14,522 nt of DNA, taken from the NCBI GenBank assembly GCA_905199225.1, contig CAJKFS010000050.1, positions 1 through 14,522 on the forward strand, read 5' to 3'. Position 1 is the stretch's first letter. Each line of letters starts with the position of its first letter. A program made the position numbers and the translations under genes. This document shows, one piece after another, positions 4,999 through 14,000 of this stretch. The stretch comes from an uncultured Collinsella sp. GTDB taxonomy: Bacteria > Actinomycetota > Coriobacteriia > Coriobacteriales > Coriobacteriaceae. Below the pieces are notes generated by a model, which worked only from the letters and a program-made list of their open reading frames with translations, was not told the origin of the DNA and searched no databases.

Positions 4999-6564
4999 CT
5001 AGTGCTCCATTGTAGTAGATGCCGCGTCCGCCGTGTGCTCGCGGGGCAGATGAATTGTAAAAGTCGTACCCTTTCCAAGCTCCGACTCCACGGATATGTA
5101 GCCATGGTGACGCTCGACGATCTGCTTGGTCACGGCGAGGCCGACGCCCAGGCCGCCAGCTTCGCGGGCGCGGCTGGCATCGGCGCGCCAAAACCGCCCG
5201 AAAATGCGCGACAGATCGTCCTTGGCAATACCGATGCCGGTATCAGAAACGGCAATGCTGACGTGCCTGCGGTCACTGAGCACCGACACCACGACCCAAC
5301 CGCCCTCGGGGGTGTAGCGCATGGCGTTGCTCATGAGGTTGATAACACATTGCGTGATCATGTCGGGATCGGCCTCGACGACATCGTCGTGCCCTTGGGT
5401 TTCATCTGCAAAGCGAAGACGAAGGTCACGGTCGGCAAACAGACGCTCCTGGCCGTTCACAATCGATCGCACGAACGGAACCATGTCCACCGGTTCTAGA
5501 TTGAGCGGAGCCGTGCTGTTTTCCATACGCGATAGGTCGAGCATCTGCTGCACCAGACGAGCCAGGCGACGCGTCTCGGAAGCAACGGTCTCCAAATGCT
5601 CATCGTCGGTGGGATACACGCCATCCTGCATGGCCTCGACCGTTGCGAGCATGGCCATAAGCGGCGTGCGAAGCTCGTGTGCAACGTCTGAGGTCAGGCG
5701 CTTCTCGTGTTTCATATCCTTCTCGAGCGAGGTGGCCATCTCATCGAAGGTCTCACCCAGCTGATCGATCTCGTCATCACCGCGCAGCCCCGTGCGAGCC
5801 GACAGGTCGCCGTCACGGATTTGCTTTGCGGTACTGGTGATGCGATGAATCGGTTTGGTGAGCATGCGCGACACGAGCGATCCGATAACGACCGAAATGC
5901 AGATTGCAACAACCGCGGCGAGGGCCATGGCGTTAAAGGTCTTCTCCCTAAACGCAGAGTCCGCCTTGGTGAGCAGAGCGTCGGAGCCGATGGCCCACAG
6001 CTTTACCTGTCCGACATGCTCGCCGGAAGACGTTACAATCTCGACGTTAGCAACGCTATCGGAGTCGGTTGGAGCAGACGAGACCGGGCTATGCGATGCC
6101 CTCTTGCCGCTCGTGTCGTCGGTCGTAGCCTGGTTTTCGCGTACATCGGCGGTGGCGCTTGCCGAGGGCCAGGAATCGTCATAAACGATCACACCCTTTT
6201 TATTGACGACCTGCATGCCCAGATCGTCGGAAACCAAACTCGACGTTGCGACCGTGCGCAGTTCTCCCGCGGTCCAGGAGCCGTTTTCCTCATATGAGGT
6301 CGCCAACTTCTCGGCAGCGGAATTTGCGATTTCGACGATATTGGAGCGTGTGTAATCCGAAAAGACCGTGCCCCACACAACAGAGACAACGCCCACCAGC
6401 ACCAATACCGTCATGAGCGATGTCAGAGCAAAAGCAAGTGCCATGCGCGAGGGATAGCTCATCGTTGGCCGTGAATCGGAACGAGGCGTGTTCCAACTAG
6501 CCTTGGAACCCGCCTCGCTCTCCTGCTTGTGCTTTTGTCCGATTTCAAAGCGCGCAGGTGTCAT
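4999..6564 (-). CDS. Membrane sensor histidine kinase
   Basis: 521 residues. It senses an outside signal and phosphorylates the response regulator encoded just upstream. A ~40-residue polar N-terminal tail precedes helix 1 (41-66). The extracytoplasmic part (67-210) has a Ser/Asp/Thr-rich stretch at 131-170. Helix 2 (about 211-235) leads into a HAMP linker (236-288). The phospho-acceptor His296 is in VAHELRTP. The HATPase_c domain has Asn409/Asn413 (NLMSNAMRYTPEGG), DTGIGI (441-446), FGRFWRAD and GGLGVGLA (470-477). All residues expected for kinase activity are present. It starts 11 bases after the regulator gene; the regulator stop TAG overlaps the AGGGA ribosome-binding site. The signal is unknown; the layout resembles PhoR- or BaeS-like kinases but does not identify the target. 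Confidence 0.93.
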   Translation of the reverse strand: MTPARFEIGQKHKQESEAGSKASWNTPRSDSRPTMSYPSRMALAFALTSLMTVLVLVGVVSVVWGTVFSDYTRSNIVEIANSAAEKLATSYEENGSWTAGELRTVATSSLVSDDLGMQVVNKKGVIVYDDSWPSASATADVRENQATTDDTSGKRASHSPVSSAPTDSDSVANVEIVTSSGEHVGQVKLWAIGSDALLTKADSAFREKTFNAMALAAVVAICISVVIGSLVSRMLTKPIHRITSTAKQIRDGDLSARTGLRGDDEIDQLGETFDEMATSLEKDMKHEKRLTSDVAHELRTPLMAMLATVEAMQDGVYPTDDEHLETVASETRRLARLVQQMLDLSRMENSTAPLNLEPVDMVPFVRSIVNGQERLFADRDLRLRFADETQGHDDVVEADPDMITQCVINLMSNAMRYTPEGGWVVVSVLSDRRHVSIAVSDTGIGIAKDDLSRIFGRFWRADASRAREAGGLGVGLAVTKQIVERHHGYISVESELGKGTTFTIHLPREHTADAASTTMEH

Positions 6565-6575
6565 ATGTGATTTCC

Positions 6576-7298
6576 CTATTTCTCGTCCGACTTATCGGTC
6601 TTGGCCGGAGCCTCGAAGCGATAGCCGACACCATGGACGGTGTAGAGCCACTTGGGCTTCTTGGGATCATCGCCCAGCTTGGCGCGAAGATTCTTCACGT
6701 GGCTATCGATGGTGCGCTCATAGCCCTCAAAGTCATACCCGAGCACTTTCTCGACCAGCTCCATGCGGTTATACACACGGCCGGGATGGCGGGCAAGCGT
6801 GGTGAGCAGCTTGAACTCGGAAGCCGTCAGATCGACTTCCTTGCCCTCGACCAAGATCTTGTGGCCCGAGATATCGATGACCAGATCGCCGAAGTCGAGT
6901 ACCTCGACGGCGGGCTCGTCGGCCTGATGGGCACGGCGGAACAGAGCGCGAACGCGGGCGACGAGCTCGCGCGGCGAGAACGGCTTAATCAGATAGTCGT
7001 CGGCGCCGAGCTCAAGACCGATAATACGGTCCTCGATCTCGCCCTTAGCCGTCAGCATGATGATGGGGACATCCGAGGTATCGCGAATGGTGCGGCAAAC
7101 GCGCTCGCCGGGGATCTTGGGGAGCATAAGGTCGAGCACGACCAGGTCGAACTGATGCTTCTCGAACTCCTCGATCGCGGACTGGCCATCGCCGACGCCC
7201 ACAACCCAGTAGCCTTCGCGCTCGAGATAGGCAGCGACGGCGTCACGGATTGCCTTCTCATCCTCGACCAGCAGAATCTTTTTTGCATCTGAAGCCAT
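6576..7298 (-). CDS. OmpR/PhoB-family response regulator
   Basis: 240 residues. A receiver domain (about 8-120) has acidic Glu12/Asp13, phospho-acceptor Asp56 (VVLDLMLP), Thr83 (MLTAKG) and Lys105 (IKPFSP). A winged-helix DNA-binding domain (about 130-228) ends in the typical VHGVGYRFE. It is the partner of the kinase encoded immediately downstream. The frame is open from a TTG at 7319, but a G-rich site (AGGGGGG) sits seven bases before the ATG at 7298, so the start is MASDAKKILLVEDE. A TAAAAT hexamer at 7338-7343 could be the -10 box, without a convincing -35. No target site was identified. Confidence 0.94.
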   Translation of the reverse strand: MASDAKKILLVEDEKAIRDAVAAYLEREGYWVVGVGDGQSAIEEFEKHQFDLVVLDLMLPKIPGERVCRTIRDTSDVPIIMLTAKGEIEDRIIGLELGADDYLIKPFSPRELVARVRALFRRAHQADEPAVEVLDFGDLVIDISGHKILVEGKEVDLTASEFKLLTTLARHPGRVYNRMELVEKVLGYDFEGYERTIDSHVKNLRAKLGDDPKKPKWLYTVHGVGYRFEAPAKTDKSDEK

Positions 7299-7353
7299 AA
7301 CACGGCCCCCCTGTCTCAATTAGCTAAGAACAAGCCCATTTTAACGCACCTGA

Positions 7354-7392
7354 GCCCGCCAGATGCCGCTATGACGCGGCAGCTCGGCGGGC
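7354..7392 (-). terminator. Strong two-tier hairpin after the lipoprotein gene
   Basis: GCCCGCC (7354-7360) pairs with GGCGGGC (7386-7392), and inside it TGCCGC (7364-7369) pairs with GCGGCA (7376-7381) around a six-base loop. It separates the lipoprotein stop (7452) from the response regulator start (7298). There is no T-tract on either side, so it is either a terminator of the U-less kind or another structure. Confidence 0.45.
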
Positions 7393-7451
7393 GGTACTCA
7401 CAATTACAACGCGTTTATTCCCCTGTTGGCGCCTTTTTAACCCCTCTAAGC

Positions 7452-8663
7452 TTAAAGAGAGAATAGGCGTGCAGTGACCGTCTCTGGTATACCCTGGCTG
7501 TTGCGCACCGTGGCGTACGTAAGGAATGAGTCCGATTTTCCCGCCGTAGCTGGATAATCGCCATACTCCAAAGCGCGGTCGGGCGACAGCAGCGAGCCAT
7601 AGGTCTTGGCAGAGGTGTCGATCAGGAAATGCGACGCCTGTACCTTAACAAGGTATTTATTCTTCTTGCCAGCCGCACATGCGAGCGGCTCGCGTGACAG
7701 GAAGAGGTACGGCCCTCCCTCATTACCGATATACGTGCCCATATTGCCCAGGCTGCCCACGCCACTATAGGCCGCCTCGATAGAAAACACGAAGGTATCG
7801 CCCATATATACGGCCTCGAAAGGCGAAACTGACGAAGGAAGGACCAACTGGGCACGCTTGGTGTTGTTGCCGTCGGTCAGATCGATTGCCGTTATGCCGT
7901 AGTAGACGCCCTCGTCGTTGCGGACACGCGGCGAGATGGTCAAAATGCCGTCGCTCGCGCGCGGGGCCGATGCAAAGCGGCCCGTCGATTTCCAAATTAC
8001 CTCGGCCTTGGATTCATCAAGCGAGCGACGATAGCAAAACGAATCACTACTCGTTTTATTGCCGCCTGCCGAAGGCATTTTATACCAGATGACCGATGAC
8101 CCGAACGCCGTAAACAGGGGCGGATCATAGTCCTTGCCACCTCGATCGAGCTCAACCACGTCGCCAGAGAGCGAAGCGCCCGACAGATTTTGAGCGTAGA
8201 GCTTCCACGATGAATTGGCAAAGTTCATCTCAACCCACGCGAATACGCCGTCGCCGGCACGGACATCGTAGAATGCATATCCCGTGCCCTCGATAGGATC
8301 CTCGATTAATGTGGTAAGCGAGCCATCACCCAGGTTGAGCACACCGAGTGTGTTGGCGTGCAGCGCCGATGCGGGCGCCATCATCGCCGCGGCGTAATCG
8401 CCGTCGCAGTAGTACAGCAGCGTACCCAGAGGCAGCGTCCACGACGCCGCCGGCTCAAGATCGATGTCGACTGCCTCGTACTCATCCGTAATCGAGATGA
8501 TCTTGGAATCGTCCTTGATAACCTGCGGCTCGCCGGCGGCATCATCGCTGGTGCCCGTTTTTTTCGAGCATCCGGCAAGCACCGTGGCAGCGCCCGCGGC
8601 AGCCCCACCGAGTACAAAGCCGCGACGCGATATTCCGTTCTTGATGTGATCGGCGATACCCAT
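7452..8663 (-). CDS. Tat-type secreted lipoprotein, probable beta-propeller, function unknown
   Basis: 403 residues. The N-terminus has a twin-arginine motif (SRRGFVLGG, 12-20), a hydrophobic alanine-rich stretch and a lipobox VLAGC with Cys32. The mature protein should be exported folded by Tat and lipid-anchored on the outer face of the membrane. After a short Ser/Asp-rich linker, the body is rich in short strands with repeating SW/TW and YxxR patterns and Gly/Asp turns (residues ~65-400), which suggests a TolB/WD-like propeller. I see no catalytic motif. The ATG at 8661-8663 overlaps the stop of the upstream TSCPD gene by one base (TAATG), so translation is probably coupled. A strong hairpin follows. 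It could bind a ligand or partner at the surface; I cannot name one. Confidence 0.85.
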   Translation of the reverse strand: MGIADHIKNGISRRGFVLGGAAAGAATVLAGCSKKTGTSDDAAGEPQVIKDDSKIISITDEYEAVDIDLEPAASWTLPLGTLLYYCDGDYAAAMMAPASALHANTLGVLNLGDGSLTTLIEDPIEGTGYAFYDVRAGDGVFAWVEMNFANSSWKLYAQNLSGASLSGDVVELDRGGKDYDPPLFTAFGSSVIWYKMPSAGGNKTSSDSFCYRRSLDESKAEVIWKSTGRFASAPRASDGILTISPRVRNDEGVYYGITAIDLTDGNNTKRAQLVLPSSVSPFEAVYMGDTFVFSIEAAYSGVGSLGNMGTYIGNEGGPYLFLSREPLACAAGKKNKYLVKVQASHFLIDTSAKTYGSLLSPDRALEYGDYPATAGKSDSFLTYATVRNSQGIPETVTARLFSL

Positions 8664-8926
8664 TAGGCGATCTCGGTGCGAGCGGCCTCGATAGCGCGTG
8701 TAAGCTGGTCGGCGCAGGAGGTCTTTTTCATACCGCAGGTATTACCGGCGAGAACCTCGATTACGCGATCGGCAGGAGCGCCCTCGACCAGCTTGGAGAT
8801 AGCCTTGAGATTGCCGTCGCAGCCGCCGGTAAACTCAACGCCCATCACCTTGTTGCCGTCATCGGAAAGATCAAGGTGAATATTGCGAGCACACACGCCC
8901 TGAGGCTTGTAATCAAACGAAATCAT
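8663..8926 (-). CDS. TSCPD-domain protein (TIGR03905-like), function unknown
   Basis: 87 residues. This matches my memory of a small family carrying the TSCPD domain also found at the end of some class II ribonucleotide reductases: GVCARNIHLDL (10-20), VEFTGGCDGNL (30-40), ISKLVEG (43-49) and a C-terminal CGMKKTSCADQL. The usual TSCPDQL is TSCADQL here. Four conserved Cys (residues 12, 36, 64, 71) could bind a metal, as suggested for the domain. The start ATG has GAGAGGGG upstream. It is the first gene of an operon with the lipoprotein, with a likely promoter at 8961-8987. The family role is not established. Confidence 0.88.
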   Translation of the reverse strand: MISFDYKPQGVCARNIHLDLSDDGNKVMGVEFTGGCDGNLKAISKLVEGAPADRVIEVLAGNTCGMKKTSCADQLTRAIEAARTEIA

Positions 8927-8960
8927 GCGATCCCCTCTCAGAATGTTATTCGAGACGACT

Positions 8961-8987
8961 ATTATCCCCGTCTTTCCCTAAATGCAA
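8961..8987 (-). promoter_or_regulatory. Candidate promoter of the TSCPD-lipoprotein operon
   Basis: On the minus strand, TTGCAT (8982-8987) and GATAAT (8961-8966, five of six to consensus) are separated by 15 bp, slightly short of the ideal 17. The position fits: about 35 bases before the TSCPD start codon and just after the purB hairpin. Confidence 0.45.
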
Positions 8988-8990
8988 CGA

Positions 8991-9028
8991 GGCGCTTTGC
9001 CGGCAACACACATTACCAGCAAAGCGCC
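8991..9028 (-). terminator. Long hairpin after purB, probable terminator
   Basis: GGCGCTTTGC (8991-9000) pairs perfectly with GCAAAGCGCC (9019-9028), and inner bases extend the stem to about 16 bp with G-T pairs and a six-base loop. It starts 27 bases after the purB stop. No T-run follows on the minus strand, so it may rely on the stem alone or on Rho. Confidence 0.55.
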
Positions 9029-9054
9029 CTAAAAAGCTAACGTTATGCCCGAAC

Positions 9055-10401
9055 CTACTCGAAGCTCAGCTGCTCCAGACGATCAAAGACCGTGTCGATA
9101 CGGGTGAGGAAGTCCCACGGATCAAAGATCTCGTCGAGCTTCTCCTGACTGACGGTGCAGCGCGGGTCGGCCTCGAGACGCTCCTTAAAGGTGGGGCCGG
9201 AGACACAATCCTGTACCTCGTGCCAAGTTGCCATGGCGTTCTCCTGCACAATGGCGTACGCGTCCTCGCGGGTGATGCCCATGTCGACGAGGGCGAGCAG
9301 CACCTTGGAGGAGAAGATGAGGCCGCGGGTCTTATTGAGGTTGGCCATCATGCGGGCAGGGTACAGCTGCAGGCCGTCGATAACGCGGATGAGGCACTGG
9401 AACATGTGGTCGAGGGCGATGAAGCTATCGGCCTGGGCGACGCGCTCGGCAGAGGAGTGCGAAATGTCACGCTCGTGCCACAGGGCGACGTTATCGAAGG
9501 CAACCTGGGCGTTGGACTTCACGACGCGCGACAGACCGCAGACTTTCTCCATGGTGATGGGGTTGCGCTTGTGCGGCATGGCTGAGCTGCCCTTTTGGCC
9601 CTTACGGAACGGCTCCTCGGCCTCGAGCGTATCAGTCTTCTGCAGATTGCGGACCTCGGTAGCGATGCGCTCGCAGGTGGCTGCGGTGGTGGCGAGAACG
9701 CCGGCGAGATAGGCGTGATGGTCGCGGCTGATAACCTGCGTGGACAGCGGGTCGTGAACCAGGCCCAGGTGCTCGCAGACATACTCCTCGACGAACGGCT
9801 CGATGGAGCTGTACGTGCCGACAGCGCCCGAGATGGCACCAAAGGCAACATTCTTGCGGGCGTCCTCAAGACGATCCAGATCGCGCTTGAGCTCCCAGGC
9901 CCAAGAGCCAAACTTCATGCCGAAGGTCATCGGCTCGGCGTGGATGCCATGAGTGCGGCCGGCACAGAGCGTGTTGCGCTCCTCAAAGGCGCGACGCTTG
10001 CAAATCTCGCCGAGCTTCTTGACGTCCTCGATGATCAGGTCGCAGGCCTGGGTGAGCTGGTAGCACAGGGCCGTGTCGCCCAGATCCGAGCTGGTCATGC
10101 CATAGTGAACCCAGCGGCTGGGCTTGGGGTCGCCCTCGGGAACATCGGCATCGATGTATTCCTTCATGTTGGTCAGGAAGGCAATGACGTCGTGGCGCGT
10201 GACTTCCTCGATCTCATCGACCTTCGCCTTCTCAAAGTTGGCATGGGCGCGGATCCACTGGGCCTCGTCTTTGGAAATACCGATCTTGCCGAGCTCCGCC
10301 TGGGCCTCGCAGGCCAGAACCTCGATCTCCTGCCAAATGGCGTACTTGTTCTCGAGGGAGAAGATGTGTCCCATCTCCGGGCGGGTATAGCGATCGATCA
10401 T
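9055..10401 (-). CDS. purB: Adenylosuccinate lyase
   Basis: 448 residues. It cleaves fumarate from SAICAR and from adenylosuccinate, acting twice in purine synthesis; the first of these substrates is the product of PurC. The lyase signature GSSAMPHKRNP (271-281) with the flexible catalytic serine loop is intact. The active-site region GRTHGIHAEP (148-157) and an early TRHDV (68-72) histidine block are also present. The frame is open to an upstream ATG at 10467, but AAAGGAG sits five bases before the ATG at 10401 and the conserved protein begins there (MIDRYTRPEMG). It is a single-gene unit: a hairpin follows it, and upstream is a possible -10 (TACAAT, 10446-10451) without a good -35. It is about 4.2 kb from purC with unrelated genes between. 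Confidence 0.96.
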   Translation of the reverse strand: MIDRYTRPEMGHIFSLENKYAIWQEIEVLACEAQAELGKIGISKDEAQWIRAHANFEKAKVDEIEEVTRHDVIAFLTNMKEYIDADVPEGDPKPSRWVHYGMTSSDLGDTALCYQLTQACDLIIEDVKKLGEICKRRAFEERNTLCAGRTHGIHAEPMTFGMKFGSWAWELKRDLDRLEDARKNVAFGAISGAVGTYSSIEPFVEEYVCEHLGLVHDPLSTQVISRDHHAYLAGVLATTAATCERIATEVRNLQKTDTLEAEEPFRKGQKGSSAMPHKRNPITMEKVCGLSRVVKSNAQVAFDNVALWHERDISHSSAERVAQADSFIALDHMFQCLIRVIDGLQLYPARMMANLNKTRGLIFSSKVLLALVDMGITREDAYAIVQENAMATWHEVQDCVSGPTFKERLEADPRCTVSQEKLDEIFDPWDFLTRIDTVFDRLEQLSFE

Positions 10402-10529
10402 AGCGGCTCCTTTTTGGTTATTGGCACGTTGGTCGTAACCCATCCATTGTACCGTGCGCAGGTGCAAGTATGGGCAGCAGGCATTAACCTAACATTTTGG
10501 AATTGGAGCGACCATGAGGACGTCTGCGT

Positions 10530-10604
10530 ATTTGCTTCGCAAATCCGCACCGGCTTCAGGCGCCTGTCGGCGCCTTCGCCTGCTCGCTACAAACGCTTCG
10601 CGTT
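10530..10604. repeat. Run of mini-hairpins 3' of tRNA-Gly
   Basis: ATTTGC/GCAAAT with a TTC loop (10530-10544), GGCGCC/GGCGCC with a TGTC loop (10559-10574) and AACGC/GCGTT with a TTC loop (10592-10604). A T-arm look-alike follows at 10625. The order and spacing parallel 1795-1899 behind tRNA-Lys, and the AAACGCT segment is shared in sequence. No gene is supported between 10402 and 10695. Confidence 0.65.
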
Positions 10605-10624
10605 CGCTTAACGCTCGCACCCTG

Positions 10625-10640
10625 GCGGGTTCGAGTCCCG
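10625..10640 (+). repeat. Inverted copy of the tRNA-Gly T-arm
   Basis: GCGGGTTCGAGTCCCG is the exact reverse complement of 10708-10723, the T-arm of tRNA-Gly. It lies on the plus strand, opposite the tRNA, on the far side of the terminator. It could be the remnant of a convergent tRNA gene or part of the repeated cassette. Confidence 0.8.
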
Positions 10641-10649
10641 GCGCTTGGT

Positions 10650-10696
10650 AGTAAAAAGCACGGCAACGTAACGCTGCCGTGCTTGTGCTTTTTACT
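10650..10696 (-). terminator. Intrinsic terminator of tRNA-Gly, with nested inverted repeats
   Basis: On the minus strand, AAGCACGGCA (10675-10684) and TGCCGTGCTT (10656-10665) form a perfect 10-bp stem running into a T-tract. An alternative 12-bp pair, AGTAAAAAGCAC (10650-10661) with GTGCTTTTTACT (10685-10696), overlaps it. The near-symmetry could make it work in both directions. Confidence 0.88.
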
Positions 10697-10770
10697 GGAG
10701 CGGGCAACGGGACTCGAACCCGCGAGTGTCAGCTTGGGAAGCTGATGCCTTACCACTTGGCGATGCCCGC
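10696..10770 (-). tRNA. tRNA-Gly (anticodon CCC)
   Basis: A 75-nt minus-strand cloverleaf with encoded CCA. Acceptor GCGGGCA pairs with TGCCCGC, the D-arm is GCCAAGTGGTAAGGC, and the anticodon stem TCAGC/GCTGA closes a TTCCCAA loop, giving CCC, which reads GGG. The T-arm is GCGGG-TTCGAGT-CCCGT. Its promoter is at 10784-10813. Confidence 0.95.
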
Positions 10771-10783
10771 ATATGTGGGGGAT

Positions 10784-10813
10784 AGTATAACGCGGTTGTC
10801 TTGTTCGATACAA
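10784..10813 (-). promoter_or_regulatory. Promoter of tRNA-Gly
   Basis: On the minus strand, TTGTAT (-35, 10808-10813) and TATACT (-10, 10784-10789) are 18 bp apart. The predicted start is about six bases before the mature tRNA. A CTTGT/ACAAG inverted repeat (10800-10814) overlaps the -35 box. Confidence 0.65.
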
Positions 10814-10990
10814 GGGTGTCGATGCTTGTTTTAGCTGTGGAGAATCATTTGAAAACCGCGCCAATTGTGGAGATGAGGACCTTTGTCTTTCTTTTCTTAC
10901 CATCTTCTACCTGCACTTTTATCTGATTGTTGTATTTGAGCTCGATTTGTCAGAAATCGGGCAAGCTTTTGGTCAGGCTCCGGTACTTAC

Positions 10991-11044
10991 CCGCATGAAC
11001 CTCGGGGGTAGCCTCATCCTACGCGTCGCAACCTCCCCATGCGG
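10991..11044 (+). promoter_or_regulatory. Structured 5' leader of the adhesin gene
   Basis: CCGCATG (10991-10997) pairs perfectly with CATGCGG (11038-11044), enclosing 40 bases that contain GTAG/CTAC and G-run/C-run complements. The element ends 12 bases before the AAGGAG ribosome-binding site (11057-11062). A second stem, CGATTT/AAATCG, lies at 10943-10959. I could not match it to a known riboswitch. I found no convincing plus-strand promoter between 10771 and 10990. Confidence 0.4.
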
Positions 11045-11067
11045 CGCACGAGGGATAAGGAGCAGCC

Positions 11068-14000
11068 ATGTCCAACGCACCCACGCACTCTGTCCACAGC
11101 GCAATCGCAACAGGTCCGCTGCTCCTGCTCCTCTTCCTGCTTTTCGGCTGCCTGACACCGGGAGCCGCATTTGCCGTCGATGGCTACGACCAGCTCGGCT
11201 TCCGCACTATTAGCGATGATTGTGGGCCCTTCCTCATCGGCAAGTATGAAGCTCAAGACGCCTCGATTGCCTACTGCATGAACCAGGAGCGCCCCGGCCC
11301 CACCAAGCCGGGCGGCCCATGGCTCAACTTTGATCAAGGCTGGGTGTGGCTCGACGACGAGTTCGCGGCAATCGTTTGTCACGGATATCCTACCGCCACG
11401 TCGTTTGGCGGTTACCATCTTTCACCCGATCGTGCCCGCGCCGCAACCCAGCTTGCCGTATGGATGCTCAACGGCACTACCCATGTCGACGGTACCTACT
11501 CTTACACGACCGCTCAGGGCAAAACCAAGAGTGGGCACTTTATCACTGACAATGAAGTCGTGGCGGCGGCGCGGTGGCTCCACGACAGCGCAAAATCAGG
11601 AAGCATCAAAGCCGCTCCGCACCGCGCGCGGCGCTATCTAGGAGCCGTATCGGGCAGCAGCAAACGTCAGGACATGCTCTATGTACTGCCGGCGGTCTCT
11701 GTTTCCTTCCAAAAGCAGTCTGCAAACGCTGCCATTACCAGCGGAAACAATACTTATCAGTTTGACGGGGCAACATTCGATGTTTTTGAGAGCACCAGCG
11801 GCGCGCGTGTCGGCACCGTCCAGATGGACAGCAACGGTCGAGCGCAGGCAACACTTCTGCCCAACACGGCATACTACCTAGTTGAAACGAAGGCGCCGGC
11901 CGGCTATGTCCCCCGTCACGATCGCATCGCCTTTACCACGGGGAATGACGGTGGAAAGGTCGCCATTGATGAACAGCCCGGCACCATCAATCTGCGTATC
12001 GTAAAACTCGATGCCGCGACGAATGCCGGCCCCCAGGCGGGATCTTCACTCGCAGGAGCAGAGTTCACGTGTGTGTCGCAATCAACCCCTGGATGGGCGC
12101 AAATTCTCACGACTGACGAAAGCGGTCGGGCTACCCTCGTCGATGTCCCCTTAGGAACCTTTACCATCTACGAATCAAAAGCCCCCGAGGGCTACCTGCC
12201 ATCCAACGACAGCTGGACCTATACCGTTGGAGCCGACCAGCTCGGCGATTCAGGCGTAGTCGAGATCGAATCTCGCATTTCCGATATCCCCATTGCGTTT
12301 GACCTTGAGATTTCCAAATTCAAGGATTACGGCAATAGCGACCAATCCGGCCTGGAGCAGCCGGCGGGTGGTGTTGTCTTTGAAGTTGTCAGCAACAGCT
12401 CTCAGCAGGTTGTTGGCACATTGACCACAAACATCTATGGCTTTGCCTCCACCAAAGATCAGCCCGAAGCATGGTTCGGCACAGGCAAGCGACCCGCCGG
12501 TGTCCACGGAGCCGTCCCATACGACCGTGCCGGCTACACGATTCGCGAGGTTCCGGAAACCGTCCCCGAGGGTTTTAAACGTGCAGGGGAATGGACCGTC
12601 GGGGCCAATCAGATTTCCAACGGCGCCGAGCTTCAATATATCGTGGACAACCACGCTCTGTCGACGCATCTCCAGATTGTAAAACGCGATGCCCAAACAG
12701 GCGCTTCTGTTCCACTAGCCGGATTCACCTTCCAACTCCTCGACAGCAATCACGAACCTGTCTCACAAACTTGCTGGTATCCAGCACATGACGTAATGGA
12801 CACCTTTACGACTGACGCGACCGGGACCGTCACACTGCCCGAATCGCTCGTGCCGGGCACCTATTATGTACGCGAAACCTCGGCCAAAGAGCCCTATCTT
12901 GTCGGCGAAGAGATCGAGGTAAACATACCCGCCGACATGAACCTAACGCCCGTTGCAGTCACCTCGTATTATGACCACGCCGCGACCGGAAACATCAGGA
13001 TCGTTAAAACCGATGCCATAGACGGCAGCAGCCTCGCGGGCGCCGTCTTTGAGATCCGTGCCTCGGGTGATATCGTGCGCCCCGACGGTAGCATTGCCGC
13101 GCTCGACGGTGAGACTGTCGCGACCGTCACGACGGATGAAACTGGAGAAGCACGCGCGGACAACCTCCCGCTGGGACTTGGCACCGCACACTACGAGGTT
13201 GTCGAGACTCAAGCGCCGGCAGGCTTCTTGCTCGATCGGACAACCCATATTGTCGACCTTACTTATGCCGACCAGAAAACACCCGTTGTAGAAGCACGGC
13301 TTAACGTATCCGACGATTACACCAAGGTTGATATCTCCAAGGTCGATGCAAGCGGTGAGCAGGAAGTGGAAGGCGCACAACTCACCTTATATGGTCCCGA
13401 TAAAACCGAAATAGACTCCTGGACCTCATCCGACAAGCCACACCGCGTCGAACATCTTGCACCCGGCACCTACTCGTTGCGCGAAATGATGTCTCCGCGG
13501 ACCTATGACCTTGCCGAGGAAATAACGTTTGAAATAAAGGATACGGGAGAAGTCCAATCCGTCGCGATGAAGGATGCGCCCATCGAGATCAAGGGACAGG
13601 TCGACAAGCGTCAGGAACTTGTCCAACCTATCGAAAAGGGCCTGTTGGCTAACGGCGATGGTAAAAATCGCGCCGCGACGCAAACTAATACGGATGGACT
13701 TTTCTCCTATACCATCGACGCTCGAAACGATTCCGCTACTTGGGTTGATGAGTTTACGATTACCGATGATCTTGAGTGCGCCAAAGACGGCACGGCGAGA
13801 TTCATCTCAATCGAAACCCCCGTCGCCATCGGCGACCTCAACGGTCTGTGCAACGTGTGGTATCGCACGACGCCGTTGGACTCGACAGACGTCGATGAGC
13901 CGGCGAACGCGACACTTGACGATGGACACGAAAATCCTTGGCTTGAGTCCGACGAAGTAAAAGAGAGCCTTGGTGAGGACTGCCGCCTCGTCGATTACGA

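Noticed and set aside
10446..10451. purB promoter from the TACAAT hexamer
   Set aside because: No acceptable -35 hexamer lies 16-18 bases upstream; TTGCAC is only 10 bases away. It is mentioned under purB but not called.
9595..10611. 338-codon plus-strand frame opposite purB
   Set aside because: It is antisense to a clear adenylosuccinate lyase gene, with repetitive leucine/valine/aspartate composition typical of a shadow frame.
10943..11067. c-di-GMP, TPP or cobalamin riboswitch upstream of the adhesin
   Set aside because: Stems are present, but the conserved core bases of these classes as I know them are missing.
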